Assembly (NCBI GenBank): GCA_963921825.1
Contig: OY997589.1
Coordinates: forward strand, 51,640,546-51,704,545
Origin: Erodium maritimum
Taxonomy: Eukaryota > Streptophyta > Magnoliopsida > Geraniales > Geraniaceae
Length of the DNA stretch: 64,000 nucleotides
Direction of reading: 5' to 3'
Part shown: one piece after another, positions 10,219 through 23,158 of the stretch
Position numbering within the stretch: the first letter of the stretch is position 1
Layout of the letters: the number at the start of each line of letters is the position of its first letter
Notes under the pieces: model-generated
What the model was told of the DNA's origin: nothing
Seen by the model: only the letters and a program-made list of their open reading frames with translations
Databases searched by the model: none
Translations under genes and position numbers: made by a program

Positions 10219-11752
10219 AACAAATTGTTCTTTTTGTCCCTCAAAGGACTCATATGGGCCTCTAGTTGTGTATACAAATAGATATTCCTATTAAAGTACC
10301 CCAACTACTGTGGGAACCCAATCTGAGACAATTTGGACTCCAAACAAGTTTTTTTCTCATCTATACATACTATAGTATTTAAGAAATAAATAGGAGTAAC
10401 AAATTGTTCTTTTTGTCCCTCAAAGGACTCATATGGGCCTCTAGTTGTTTATACACATAGATATGCCTATTAAAGTACTCACACAAACCTTGAGAACCCA
10501 AATCCGAGACCGTTTGTGACTGAAAGTAATATAGTCTTTCATCTAGACATATTGTAACATGTAAGAAACCAGGAGTAACAAAATGTTCTTTTTGTTCCTC
10601 AAGGGACTCCTATGGGCCTCTAGTTGTGTATAGGCATACATATGCCTATTAAAGTACCCCACCAACCGTGAAACACCTCAATTCGAGACTATTTGGGCTT
10701 AAAACAAAATAGCCTCTCATCTAAACATACACTATAATATTTAAGAAGTCAATAAGAGTAACAAATTGTTCTTTTTGTCCATTAAACGTCTCATATGGGC
10801 TTCTAGTTGTGTATATAAATAGATATTCCTATTAAAGTACCCCAACTACTGTGGGAACCCAATCCGAGACAATTTGGACTCCAAACATGTTTCTTTCTCA
10901 TCTAGACATACTATACTATTTAAGAAATAAATAGGAGTAACAAATTGTTCTTTTTGTCCCTCAAAGGACTCATATGGGCCTCTAGTTGTTTATACACATA
11001 GATATGCATATTAAAGTACTCCCACAAACCTTGGGAACCCAAATCCGAGACCGTTTGTGACTGAAAAAAATATAGTCTTTCATCTAGACATATTGTAATA
11101 TGTAAGAAACCAGGAGTAACAAAATGTTCTTTTTGTTCCTCAAGGGACTCCTATGGGCCTCTAGTTGTGTATAGGCATTGATATGCCTATTAAAGTACCC
11201 CACCAACCGTGGAAAAACTCAATTCGGGACCATTTGTGCTTAAAACAAAATAGCCTCTCATCTAGAGATACACTATAATATTTAAGAAGTCAATAGGCCT
11301 AACAAATTGATCTTTTTGTCCATTAAAGGACTCATATGTGCTTCTAGTTGTGTATACTAATCGATATTCCTATTAAAGTACCACAACTACTGTGGAAACC
11401 CAATCCGAGACAATTTGGACTCCAAACAAGTTTTTCTCTCATCTAGACATACCATAGTATTTAAGAAATAAATAGGAGTAACAAATTGTTCTTTTTGTCC
11501 CTCAAAGGACTCATACGCGCCTCTAGTTGTTTATACACATAGATATGCCCATTAAAGTACTCCCACAAACCTTAGGAACCCAAATCCGAGTCCGTTTGTG
11601 ATTGAAACAATATAGTCTTTCATCTAGACATATTGTAATATGTTAGAAACCAGGACTAACAAAATGTTCTTTTTGTTCCTCAAGGGACTCCTATGGGCCT
11701 CTAGTTGTGTATGTGCATACATATGCCTATTAAAGTACCCCACCAACCGTGG

Positions 11753-13733
11753 AAAAACTCAATTCGAGACCATTTGGGCTTAAAACAAAATAGCCTCTCA
11801 TCTGAACATACACTATAATATTTAAGAAGTCAATAGGAGTAACAAATTGTTCTTTTTGTCCCTCAAAGGACTCATATGGGCCTCTAGTTGTGTATACAAA
11901 TAGATATTCCTATTAAAGTACCTCAACTACTGTGGGAACCCAATCCGAGACAATTTAGACTCCAAACAAGTTTTTTTCTCATCTAAACATGCTATAGTAT
12001 TTAAGAAATAAATAGGAGTAACAAATTGTTCTTTTTGTCCCTCAAAGGACTCATATGGGCCCCTAGTTGTTTATACACATAGATATGCCTATTAAAGTAC
12101 TCCCACAAACCTTGGGAACCCAAATCCGAGTCCGTTTGTGATTGAAACAATATAGTGTTTCATCTAGACATATTGTAATATGTAACAAACCAGGAGTAGC
12201 AAAATGTTCTTTTTGTTCCTCAAGGGACTCCTATGGGCCTCTAGTTGTGTATAGGCATACATATGCCTATTAAAGTACCCCACCAACCGTGAAAAAACTC
12301 AATTCGAGGCCATTTGGGATTAAAACAAAATAGCCTCTCATCTAAACATACACTATAATATTTAAGAAGTCAATAGGAGTAAAAAATTGTTCTTTTTGTC
12401 CATTAAAGGACTCATATGGGCTTCTAGTTGTGTATACAAATAAATATTCCTATTAAAGTACCCCAACTACTGTGGGAACCCAATCCGAGACAATTTGGAC
12501 TCCAAACAAGTTTTTTTCTCATCTAGACATACTATTGTATTTAAGAAATAAATAGGAGTAACAAATTGTTCTTTTTCTCCCTCAAAGGACTCATATGGGC
12601 TTCTAGTTGTTTATACACATAGATATGCCTATTAAAGTACTCCCACAAACCTTGGGAACCCAAAACCGAGACCGTTTGTGATTGAAAAAATATAGTCTTT
12701 CGTCTAGACATATTGTAATATGTAAGAAACCAGAAGTAACAAAATGTTCTTTTTGTTCCTCAAGTGACTCCTATGGGCCTCTAGTTGTGTATGGGAATAC
12801 ATATGCCTATTAAATTACCCCCACCAACCGTGGAAAAACTCAATTCAAGACCATTTGGGCTTAAAACAAAATAGCCTCTAATCTGAACACACACTATAAT
12901 ATTTAAGAAGTCAATAGGAGTAACAAATTGATCTTTTTGTCCCTCAAAGGACTCATATGGGCATCTGGTTGTTTATACACATAGATATGCCTGTTAAAGT
13001 ACTCCCACAAACCTTGGGAACCCAAATCCGAGTCCGTTTTTGATTGAAACAATATAGTCTTTCATCTAGACATATTGTAATATGTAAGAAACCAGGAGTA
13101 ACAAAATATTCTTTTTGTTCCTCAAGGGACTCCTATGGGCCTCTAGTTGTGTATAGGCATACATATCCCTATTAAAGTACCCCACCAACCGTGAAAAAAC
13201 TTAATTCGAGACTATTTGGGCTTAAAAAAAATACCCTCTCATCTAAACATACACTATAATATTTAAGAAGTCAATAAGAGTAACAAATTGTTCTTTTTGT
13301 CCATTAAACGACTCATATGGGCTTCTAGTTGTGTATACAAATAGATATTCCTATTAAAGTACCTCAACTACTGTGGGAACCCAATCCGAGACAATTGGGA
13401 CTCCAAACAAGTTTTTCTCTCATCCAGACATACTATAGTATTTAAGAAATAAATAGGAGTAACAAATTGTTCTTTTTGTCCCTCAAAGGACTCGTATGGG
13501 CCTCTAGTTGTTTATACACATAGATATGCCTGCTAAAGTACTCCCACAAACCTTGGGAACCCAAATCCGAGACCGTTTGTGATTGAAACAATATAGTCTT
13601 TCATCTAGACATATTGTAATATGTAAGAAACCAGGAGTAACAAAATGTTCTATTTGTTCCTCAAGGGACTCCTATGGGCCTCTAGTTGTGTATGGGCATA
13701 CATATGCCTATTAAAGTACCCCACCAACCGTGG
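11753..13733 (+). repeat. 1,981-bp 11-mer satellite unit, copy 1
   Basis: From the A monomer at 11,841 the order is ABC ABC BC ABC, returning to A at 13,822, exactly 1,981 bp later. The segment is nearly identical to the next 1,981 bp, with only about 6-8 differences seen by eye. That is far fewer than between neighbouring same-type monomers. Confidence 0.88.
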
Positions 13734-15714
13734 AAAAACTCAATTCGAGACCATTTGGGCTTAAAACAAAATAGCCTCTCATCTGAACATACACTATAAT
13801 ATTTAAGAAGTCAATAGGAGTAACAAATTGTTCTTTTTGTCCTTCAAAGGACTCATATGGGCCTCTAGTTGTGTATACAAATAGATATTCCTATTAAAGT
13901 ACCTCAACTACTGTGGGAACCCAATCCGAGACAATTTGGACTCCAAACAAGTTTTTTTCTCATCTAAACATACTATAGTATTGAAGAAATAAATAGGAGT
14001 AACAAATTGTTCTTTTTGTCCCTCAAAGGACTCATATGGGCCCCTAGTTGTTTATACACATAGATATGCCTATTAAAGTACTCCCACAAACCTTGGGAAC
14101 CCAAATCCGAGTCCGTTTGTGATTGAAACAATATAGTGTTTCATCTAGACATATTGTAATATGTAACAAACCAGGAGTAGCAAAATGTTCTTTTTGTTCC
14201 TCAAGGGACTCCTATGGGCCTCTAGTTGTGTATAGGCATACATATGCCTATTAAAGTACCCCACCAACCGTGAAAAAACTCAATTCGAGGCCATTTGGGA
14301 TTAAAACAAAATAGCCTCTCATCTAAACATACACTATAATATTTAAGAAGTCAATAGGAGTAAAAAATTGTTCTTTTTGTCCATTAAAGGACTCATATGG
14401 GCTTCTAGTTGTGTATACAAATAAATATTCCTATTAAAGTACCCCAACTACTGTGGGAACCCAATCCGAGACAATTTGGACTCCAAACAAGTTTTTTTCT
14501 CATCTAGACATACTATTGTATTTAAGAAATAAATAGGAGTAACAAATTGTTCTTTTTCTCCCTCAAAGGACTCATATGGGCCTCTAGTTGTTTATACACA
14601 TAGATATGCCTATTAAAGTACTCCCACAAACCTTGGGAACCCAAAACCGAGACCGTTTGTGATTGAAAAAATATAGTCTTTCGTCTAGACATATTGTAAT
14701 ATGTAAGAAACCAGAAGTAACAAAATGTTCTTTTTGTTCCTCAAGTGACTCCTATGGGCCTCTAGTTGTGTATGGGAATACATATGCCTATTAAATTACC
14801 CCCACCAACCGTGGAAAAACTCAATTCAAGACCATTTGGGCTTAAAACAAAATAGCCTCTAATCTGAACACACACTATAATATTTAAGAAGTCAATAGGA
14901 GTAACAAATTGATCTTTTTGTCCCTCAAAGGACTCATATGGGCATCTGGTTGTTTATACACATAGATATGCCTGTTAAAGTACTCCCACAAACCTTGGGA
15001 ACCCAAATCCGAGTCCGTTTTTGATTGAAACAATATAGTCTTTCATCTAGACATATTGTAATATGTAAGAAACCAGGAGTAACAAAATATTCTTTTTGTT
15101 CCTCAAGGGACTCTTATGGGCCTCTAGTTGTGTATAGGCATACATATCCCTATTAAAGTACCCCACCAACCGTGAAAAAACTTAATTCGAGACTATTTGG
15201 GCTTAAAAAAAATACCCTCTCATCTAAACATACACTATAATATTTAAGAAGTCAATAAGAGTAACAAATTGTTCTTTTTGTCCATTAAACGACTCATATG
15301 GGCTTCTAGTTGTGTATACAAATAGATATTCCTATTAAAGTACCTCAACTACTGTGGGAACCCAATCCGAGACAATTGGGACTCCAAACAAGTTTTTCTC
15401 TCATCCAGACATACTATAGTATTTAAGAAATAAATAGGAGTAACAAATTGTTCTTTTTGTCCCTCAAAGGACTCGTATGGGCCTCTAGTTGTTTATACAC
15501 ATAGATATGCCTGCTAAAGTACTCCCACAAACCTTGGGAACCCAAATCCGAGACCGTTTGTGATTGAAACAATATAGTCTTTCATCTAGACATATTGTAA
15601 TATGTAAGAAACCAGGAGTAACAAAATGTTCTATTTGTTCCTCAAGGGACTCCTATGGGCCTCTAGTTGTGTATGGGCATACATATGCCTATTAAAGTAC
15701 CCCACCAACCGTGG
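13734..15714 (+). repeat. 1,981-bp 11-mer satellite unit, copy 2
   Basis: Tandem copy of the preceding unit. Even private changes recur at the same offset: gtagcaaaatg at 12,196/14,177, taaaaaattg at 12,380/14,361, the skipped A, and caattcaaga at 12,841/14,822. Similarity breaks at about 15,714 (tggttcaac versus tggaaaaac). Confidence 0.88.
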
Positions 15715-16559
15715 TTCAACTAAATTCAAAACCATTTGGGCTTAAACCAAAATAGCCTCTCATCTGAACATACACTATAACATTTAAGAAGTAAATAGGA
15801 GTAACAGATTGTTCTTTTTGTCCATTAAAGGACTAATATGGGCTTCTAGTTGTGTATACAAATAGATATTCCTATTAAAGTACCCCAACTACTATGGGAA
15901 CCCAATCCGAGACAATTTGGACTCCAAACAAGTTTTTCTCTCATCTAGACATACTATAGTATTTAAGAAATAAATAGGAGTAACAAATTGATCTTTTTGT
16001 CCCTCAAAGGACATATGGGCCTCTAGTTGTGTATAGGCATACATATGCCTATTAAAGTACCCCACCAACCGTGAAAAACCTCAATTCGAGACTATTTGGG
16101 CTTAAAACAAATTAGCCTCTCATCTAAACATACACTATAATATTTAAGAAGTCAATAAGAGTAACAAATTGTTCTTTTTGTCCATTAAACGTCTCATATG
16201 GGCTTCTAGTTGTGTATATAAATAGATATTCCTATTAAAGTACCCCAACTACTGTGGGAACCCAATCCGAGACAATTTGGACTCCAAACATGTTTCTTTC
16301 TCATCTAGACATACTATAGTATTTAAGAAATAAATAGGAGTAACAAATTGTTCTTTTTGTCCCTCAAAGGACTCGTATGGGTCTCTAGTTGTTTATACAC
16401 ATAGATATGCCTATTAAAGTACTCCCACAAACCTTGGGAACCCAAATCCGAGACCGTTTGTGACTGAAAAAATTATAGTCTTTCATCTAGACATATTGTA
16501 ATATGTAAGAAAGCAGGAGTAACAAAATGTTCTTTTTGTTCCTCAAGGGACTCCTATGG

Positions 16560-19500
16560 GCCTCTAGTTGTGTATAGGCATTGATATGCCTATTAAAGTA
16601 CCCCACCAACCGTGGAAAAACTCAATTCGGGACCATTTGTGCTTAAAACAAAATAGCCTCTCATCTAGAGATACACTATAATATTTAAGAAGTCAATAGG
16701 CCTAACAAATTGATCTTTTTGTCCATTAAAGGACTCATATGTGCTTCTAGTTGTGTATACTAATCGATATTCCTATTAAAGTACCACAACTACTGTGGAA
16801 ACCCAATCCGAGACAATTTGGACTCCAAACAAGTTTTTCTCTCATCTAGACATACCATAGTATTTAAGAAATAAATAGCAGTAACAAATTGTTCTTTTTG
16901 TCCCTCAAAGGACTCATACGGGCCTCTAGTTGTTTATACACATAGATATGCCCATTAAAGTACTCCCACAAACCTTGGGAACCCAAATCCTAGTCCGTTT
17001 GTGATTGAAACAATATAGTCTTTCATCTAGACATATTTTAATATGTTAGAAACCAGGACTAACAAAATGTTCTTTTTGTTCCTCAAGGGACTCCTATGGG
17101 CCTCTAGTTGTGTATGGGCATACATATGCCTATTAAAGTACCCCACCAACCGTGGAAAAACTCAATTCGAGACCATTTGGGCTTAAAACAAAATAGCCTC
17201 TCATCTGAACATACACTATAATATTTAAGAAGTCAATAGGAGTAACAAATTGTTCTTTTTGTCCCTCAAAGGACTCATATGGGCCTCTAGTTGTGTATAC
17301 AAATAGATATTCCTATTAAAGTACCTCAACTACTGTGGGAACCCAATCCGAGACAATTTAGACTCCAAACAAGTTTTTTTCTCATCTAAACATGCTATAG
17401 TATTTAAGAAATAAATAGGAGTAACAAATTGTTCTTTTTGTCCCTCAAAGGACTCATATGGGCCCCTAGTTGTTTATACACATAGATATGCCTATTAAAG
17501 TACTCCCACAAACCTTGGGAACCCAAATCCGAGTCCTTTTGTGATTGAAACAATATAGTGTTTCATCTAGACATATTGTAATATGTAACAAACCAGGAGT
17601 AGCAAAATGTTCTTTTTGTTCCTCAAGGGACTCCTATGGGCCTCTAGTTGTGTATAGGCATACATATGCCTATTAAAGTACCCCACCAACCGTGAAAAAA
17701 CTCAATTCGAGGACATTTGGGATTAAAACAAAATAGCCTCTCATCTAAACATACACTATAATATTTAAGAAGTCAATAGGAGTAACAAATTGTTCTTTTT
17801 GTCCATTAAAGGACTCATATGGGCTTCTAGTTGTGTATACAAATAGATATTCCTATTAAAGTACCCCAACTACTGTGGGAACCCAATCCGAGACAATTTG
17901 GACTCCAAACAAGTTTTTTTCTCATCTAGACATACTATTGTATTTAAGAAATAAATAGGAGTAACAAATTGTTCTTTTTGTCCCTCAAAGGACTCATATG
18001 GGCCTCTAGTTGTTTATACACATAGATATGCCTATTAAAGTACTCCCACAAACCTTGGGAACCCAAAACCGAGACCGTTTGTGATTGAAAAAATATAGTC
18101 TTTCATCTAGACATATTGTAATATGTAAGAAACCAGAACTAACAAAATGTTCTTTTTGTTCCTCAAGTGACTCCTATGGGCCTCTAGTTGTGTATGGGCA
18201 TACATATGCCTATTAAATTACCCCCACCAACCGTGGAAAAACTCAATTCGAGACCATTTGGGGTTAAAACAAAATAGCCTCTCATCTGAACATACACTAT
18301 AATATTTAAGAAGTCAATAGGAGTAACAAATTGATCTTTTTGTCCCTCAAAGGACTCATATGGGCCTCTGGTTGTTTATACACATAGATATGCCTATTAA
18401 AGTACTCCCCAAACCTTGGGAACCCAAATCCGAGTCCGTTTTTGATTGAAACAATATAGTCTTTCATCTAGACATATAGTAATATGTAAGAAACCAGGAG
18501 TAACAAAATGTTCTTTTTGTTCCTCAAGGGACTCCTATGGGCCTCTAGTTGTGTATAGGCATTGATATGCCTATTAAAGTACCCCACCAACCGTGGAAAA
18601 ACTCAATTCGGGACCATTTGTGCTTAAAACAAAATAGCCTCTCATCTAGAGATACACTATAATATTTAAGAAGTCAATAGGCCTAACAAATTGATCTTTT
18701 TGTCCATTAAAGGACTTAGATGTGCTTCTAGTTGTGTATACTAATCGATATTCCTATTAAAGTACCACAACTACTGTGGAAACCCAATTCGAGACAATTT
18801 GGACTCCAAACAAGTTTTTCTCTCATCTAGACATACCATAGTATTTAAGAAATAAATAGGAGTAACAAATTGTTCTTTTTGTCCCTCAAAGGACTCATAC
18901 GGGCCTCTAGTTGTTTATACAAATAGATATGCCCATTAAAGTACTCCCACAAACCTTGGGAACCCAAATCCGAGTCCGTTTGTGATTGAAACAATATAGT
19001 CTTTCATCTAGACATATTGTAATATGTTAGAAACCAGGACTAACAAAATGTTCTTTTTGTTCCTCAAGGGACTCCTATGGGCCTCTAGTTGTGTATGGGC
19101 ATACATATGCCTATTAAAGTACCCCACCAACCGTGGAAAAACTCATATCGAGACCATTTGGGCTTAAAACACAATAGCCTCTCATCTGAACATACACTAT
19201 AATATTTAAGAAGTCAATAGGAGTAACAAATTGTTCTTTTTGTCCCTCAAAGGACTCATATGGGCCTCTAGTTGTGTATACAAATAGATATTCCTATTAA
19301 AGTACCTCAACTACTATGGGAACCCAATCCGAGACAATTTGGACTCCAAACAAGTTTTTTTCTCATCTAAACATACTATAGTATTTAAGAAATAAATAGG
19401 AGTAACAAATTGTTCTTTTTGTCCCTCAAAGGACTCATATGCGCCCCTAGTTGTTTATACACATAGATATGCCTATTAAAGTACTCCCACAAACCTTGGG

Positions 19501-19844
19501 AACCAAAATCCGAGTCCTTTTGTGATTGAAACAATATAGTGTTTCATCTAGACATATTGTAATATGTAACAAACCAGGAGTAGCAAAATGTTCTGTTTGT
19601 TCCTCAAGGGACTCCTATGGGCCTCTAGTTGTGTATAGGCATACATATGCCTATTAAAGTACCCCACCAACCGTGAAAAAACTCAATTCGAGGCCATTTG
19701 GGATTAAAACAAAATAGCCTCTCATCTAAACATACACTATAATATTTAAGAAGTCAATAGGAGTAACAAATTGTTCTTTTTGTCCATTAAAGGACTCATA
19801 TGGGCTTCTAGTTGTGTATACAAATAGATATTCCTATTAAAGTA
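16560..19844 (+). repeat. second 1,981-bp satellite register (one full and one partial copy)
   Basis: Bases from about 16,560 recur at +1,981 (for example the taatcgatattcc variant at about 16,760 and 18,741). The 11-mer starts at A 16,703 and returns to A at 18,684, with order ABC ABC ABC BC, a cyclic permutation of the first register. The left part of block 1 (about 10,625-12,900) also matches about 16,028-18,300 at a constant offset of 5,403 bp. Confidence 0.8.
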
Positions 19845-19849
19845 CCCCA
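19845..19849. repeat. 5-bp target-site duplication of solo LTR 1
   Basis: cccca here and at 23,159-23,163. Removing the insert and one copy restores an uninterrupted A monomer. Confidence 0.95.
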
Positions 19850-20125
19850 TGTCACGCCCCAATTTCAGTAAAACCGAACTAGGGACGCGAACATTTTAAA
19901 ACATAAAAACACTTGAAAACCTGTTTTCATTAAACTCTTTAAAAGTACCATTTGTTCAACAAAATAATAAATACAGTTTGAAACACGTCCTAACAAGTGG
20001 ACAAAGTACACAGTATCCGTCACTAGACTCAAAAGACAAAACCCGGACTCCGCTCCCAGCTCCACAAGCTTCGAGAGCTCACCTAGTCCGTCCCACGAAC
20101 AGTACCTGTAGGAAAAGCAGCTAGG

Positions 20126-20143
20126 GGTGAGCGTTCGCTCACC
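20126..20143. other. conserved 18-bp palindrome of the LTR family (solo LTR 1)
   Basis: GGTGAGCG-TT-CGCTCACC, an 8-bp perfect dyad. The same site occurs in every LTR of the family: 27,040-27,057, 30,258-30,275, 34,773-34,790 (one arm mismatch), 40,189-40,206, 57,128-57,145 and 60,995-61,012. Confidence 0.8.
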
Positions 20144-20437
20144 ACCACGGATAACAGACTGACTACGGCATAATTAGCAGGCAAAGCAAGTAACACCAAC
20201 AACGACTCAACACCGGGGAAACCATCCCAAACCCAAGTACTCTAACTGAACAAACACCCACGGTGACCTTCCTCGAACGACTCAACACTCTGACACGTAA
20301 AGTAGACCTGACACAACGATTGACGACCTCTTCCAAGGACTCAAAAGAACGTACGCAACACCAAACAGCATCACAAGGGATCACGCACCAACCAAGATCA
20401 CAAAGGATCGCAAACCAACTGCCAAGAACGCCCTCCC

Positions 20438-20600
20438 GGGACTCTAACCCGGTCAGGCCAACCCAAGAATGCTGCAACTTACCGGGACTCTAACCCATAA
20501 GCCAGCCGGAAAATGCTGCAACTTACTAGGACTCTAACCCATAAGCCAGCCGGAAAATGCTGCAACTTACTGGGACTCTAACCCATAAGCCAGCCAAGGT
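20438..20600. repeat. 44-bp minisatellite in solo LTR 1
   Basis: About three and a half copies of a 44-bp unit containing ggactctaacccataagcc, at the LTR position where the other family members carry different tandem repeats. Confidence 0.75.
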
Positions 20601-22963
20601 ACGCTCACAAACCCAAACCACACACGCGCGGCCAGGACCCCTTTATTGGCGGGCGGGCCCCCTACCCCGTCTGAACATGCAGACGCGTGTGCTCGTGGAC
20701 CCCCGTTTCAGGAAGCGGGCCCCCAACCTCCGGTAACCACAAACGCAATCACAAACACAATCACAAGCAAAATCAACAACCAGTAACGACACCGGTTCAA
20801 CACTCACAGGCACTCATGGCCACCAAGACACCAACCGTAAAACTCGGACTCAACAGCCCCACAGGCACTCACGGCCTCCCAAGACACCAACCATAAAACA
20901 CGCTTGCAACTTACCGAGACTATAACTCGTAAGCCAGCTAAAGAGAGCTTGCAACCCCCCCGAGACTCTAACTCGGTCAGGCCAGCCAAAGACACCAACC
21001 TTAGTACACGGGCTCTCAAGGCCACCCAAAACACCAAAGGTAAAGACACGGGTTCAACAACCCCACGGGCACTCATGGCCACCCAAAACTCAACAATAAA
21101 ACACGGGCTCTCAAGGCCACCCAAGACTCAACCATAATAATGCACAGGCTCTCAAGGCCACCCAAGACGCCAAAATAAACAGTCAACCTTCTGCTTAACC
21201 CAAGCCTCCAACAGTCCTAATATCAACAGTTTCACAATCAACCTCCGGGCATGGTCATATGCCTCCAATACTCCTAATATCGATAAGTTCACAATCAACC
21301 TCCGGGCATGGTCATATGCCTCCAGTAAAACGATTATCGCTAAGTTCTCTGTTCCTACGACACTACTAAGTGTCACATGCTTTTCTCTTAAACGCTAAAA
21401 TCCCGTATCACGCTTTTCTAATAATTGCTACGATTCCGTATCATGCTTTTCTAATAATTACCAAGTTCCCGTAGCATGCTTCTCTAATATTTAAATAAAC
21501 CTATTCAACCCACGACACCCCGGTGTCACATGCAATTCTACTGTTAACTTTCCCCAGTCAGGGCCGAGATCCGGCTACTTTTCCCTACCTCAACTGAAGA
21601 GCAACCGCTACGCTTCCTAGCTGCTGACGTTCTGGCTCGCTACCTCCGGGCTCCACTTCGATCGAAGCCGGGCGCTAAAGAGAACACGAAAGCCATAGAT
21701 TAATAACAGTTCCATCGCTAAATTAAAGGTTACGATTAATCCGGTCTAGACCCGACAATTTGTCCTTTAAACTCGAGCGGGCTAAAAGCGGGGTCACGGC
21801 GAATCGGGTTTGAGTACCCGAGCACCGAAACCGGGCATGCGAGGCACGATCCCAACGCACGAATCCCGAGGTCCGATTCAGCGGTCCGCTTTTGTTCCTT
21901 TTTAAACCCGAAAAGCAGTCCATTTTAACAGCCCGATTATTCGTTCCACGCTCAACGGATCAAGATCCATTTTAAATCAAAACTGGTTGTTCCCTTAAAT
22001 CGACTTTCTAAAACCCAAGTTTTATTTCCGACGATTTAGTTTATTTCCTAACAAATCTGATTCTCAACTCCTCGATTTAAAACCGTTTTTTTAAAACCCA
22101 AATTGATTTTAATTCCCTTTTTATTTTAAACCCCTTTTTCTTTAATCTGATTTTCGTTTTACAACTTTTCTTTCCAAAATCCGATTTTGATTCCACTAAA
22201 CAGATCCAAAAATTACAATTGTTTTCTACTAACAGATTCGACATTTACAAAATAAACAACACTAACAGATTTAATCGTTAACAGATTTAACAATAGTCGA
22301 AAAAGAAATACAACGAAAGGGAGGGCTCGGTCAGAAAATCCGAGGACCCTCGACGGCGATAAATCCGGCCGGAAACTCACGGTGGTGGCTCACCGTAGGG
22401 GAGATAAGGGCGGAGGGAGGTGGTCGCGGTGCCGGGCGTGGCGGCGGAGCACGGCGAGGCACGATGGCCCCTCACCCGTCTCAGATCTGGGACGACGGGA
22501 CTCGGTGACGGCGGGGAACGGCCGGCGACGGCTCGGGACGAGGGAGAGGGCGGTGGTGGCCGAGCTCGGGCTCGGGACGGCCGGAATCGAGAGGGACGGT
22601 GGTGGTCGATGCTGGCCGGAGAAGAGGGGCTCGGAGCGGTGGTGTGGTCGTGAATCGGACGGTGGCGTGGCCGTGGGGATGGGGTTTCGAACCAGAGGAG
22701 GGAGAGGGTCGAGGGACGGGAGAGGAGGTCGGGGTTAGGAGGTGTGGCGGCCGGGACTCGGTGAGGGAGATGGTGGTCGGACGTGGGAGGTGAAGTGGCC
22801 GGCGAGGGTGGCGTCGGGAGAGGGCGACGACGTGGTGGCTGGACGGGATCGAAGAACCGAGAGGGAGGAAGGGTCGGGAGGAGGTCGACGAAGGAGAAGG
22901 GTAACGGGAGGGGGCTGCGCGAAGAAGACGAAGACAGATTAGGGTTTCAGACCCTAATCTGGT

Positions 22964-22971
22964 CTTTTATA
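22964..22971 (-). promoter_or_regulatory. TATA box of solo LTR 1
   Basis: TATAAAAG on the minus strand in the U3-equivalent region, followed about 30 bp downstream by an AGGGTTT-type plant leader motif. Transcription would run toward lower coordinates. Confidence 0.5.
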
Positions 22972-23158
22972 CCCGAACCCTCAAACGGGCCTGGCACACG
23001 GGCCTGGCCAAGGTGGGCCTGAGCTTCCACGGCCCAACAAGAGCAAGAGGTCGGGTCTGACCGGGCCTGCTGGGCGGGTTGCTGGTCTGGCCGGGTTCTG
23101 GTCGGGTCCGGTTCGACCCAAAAGTTTTTTTTTTTTTTTTCCCGAAGCGGGTTTTACA

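Larger units (their letters stand above)
10219..19849 (+). repeat. ~180-bp satellite array, block 1 (about 53 monomers)
   Basis: Tandem monomers all begin near aacaaattgttctttttgt. Three types alternate: A (contains ccccaactactgtgggaacc), B (contains cccacaaaccttgggaaccc) and C (contains ccaaccgtg and tataggcatacatatgcc). First starts: A 10,219, B 10,398, C 10,577, A 10,760, B 10,939, C 11,118, A 11,301, giving a trimer of 541 bp. The sequence is AT-rich and non-coding. In places an A is skipped (C directly followed by B at 12,922, about 14,903 and 18,324). A monomer length close to one nucleosome repeat and homogeneous higher-order structure are typical of plant centromeric satellites, but centromere function is not shown by sequence. 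Confidence 0.97.
19850..23158 (-). mobile_element. solo LTR 1, Ty3/gypsy family, TATA-type U3
   Basis: A 3,309-bp insert with ends TGTCACGCCCC and GGGTTTTACA and a 5-bp target-site duplication. The left ~1.7 kb is clearly related to the LTRs of the complete element at 39,915-59,808, so this is the LTR of a related element left after LTR-LTR recombination. In element orientation (minus strand) it starts TGTAAAACCCGC and has a TATAAAAG box at 22,971-22,964. A very GC-rich leader (22,940-22,380) and the conserved 3' portion follow. Reading frames in the GC-rich part (22,382-23,022) are low complexity and not taken as genes. No internal domain is present. Confidence 0.9.

Noticed and set aside
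10219-19849. CRISPR-like regular repeats
   Set aside because: The repeats are head-to-tail monomers without unique spacers, in plant nuclear DNA.
22382-23022. Overlapping Gly/Arg-rich frames (also 32,211-32,825)
   Set aside because: GC-rich, stop-poor LTR leader; the overlapping frames are artefacts of composition.
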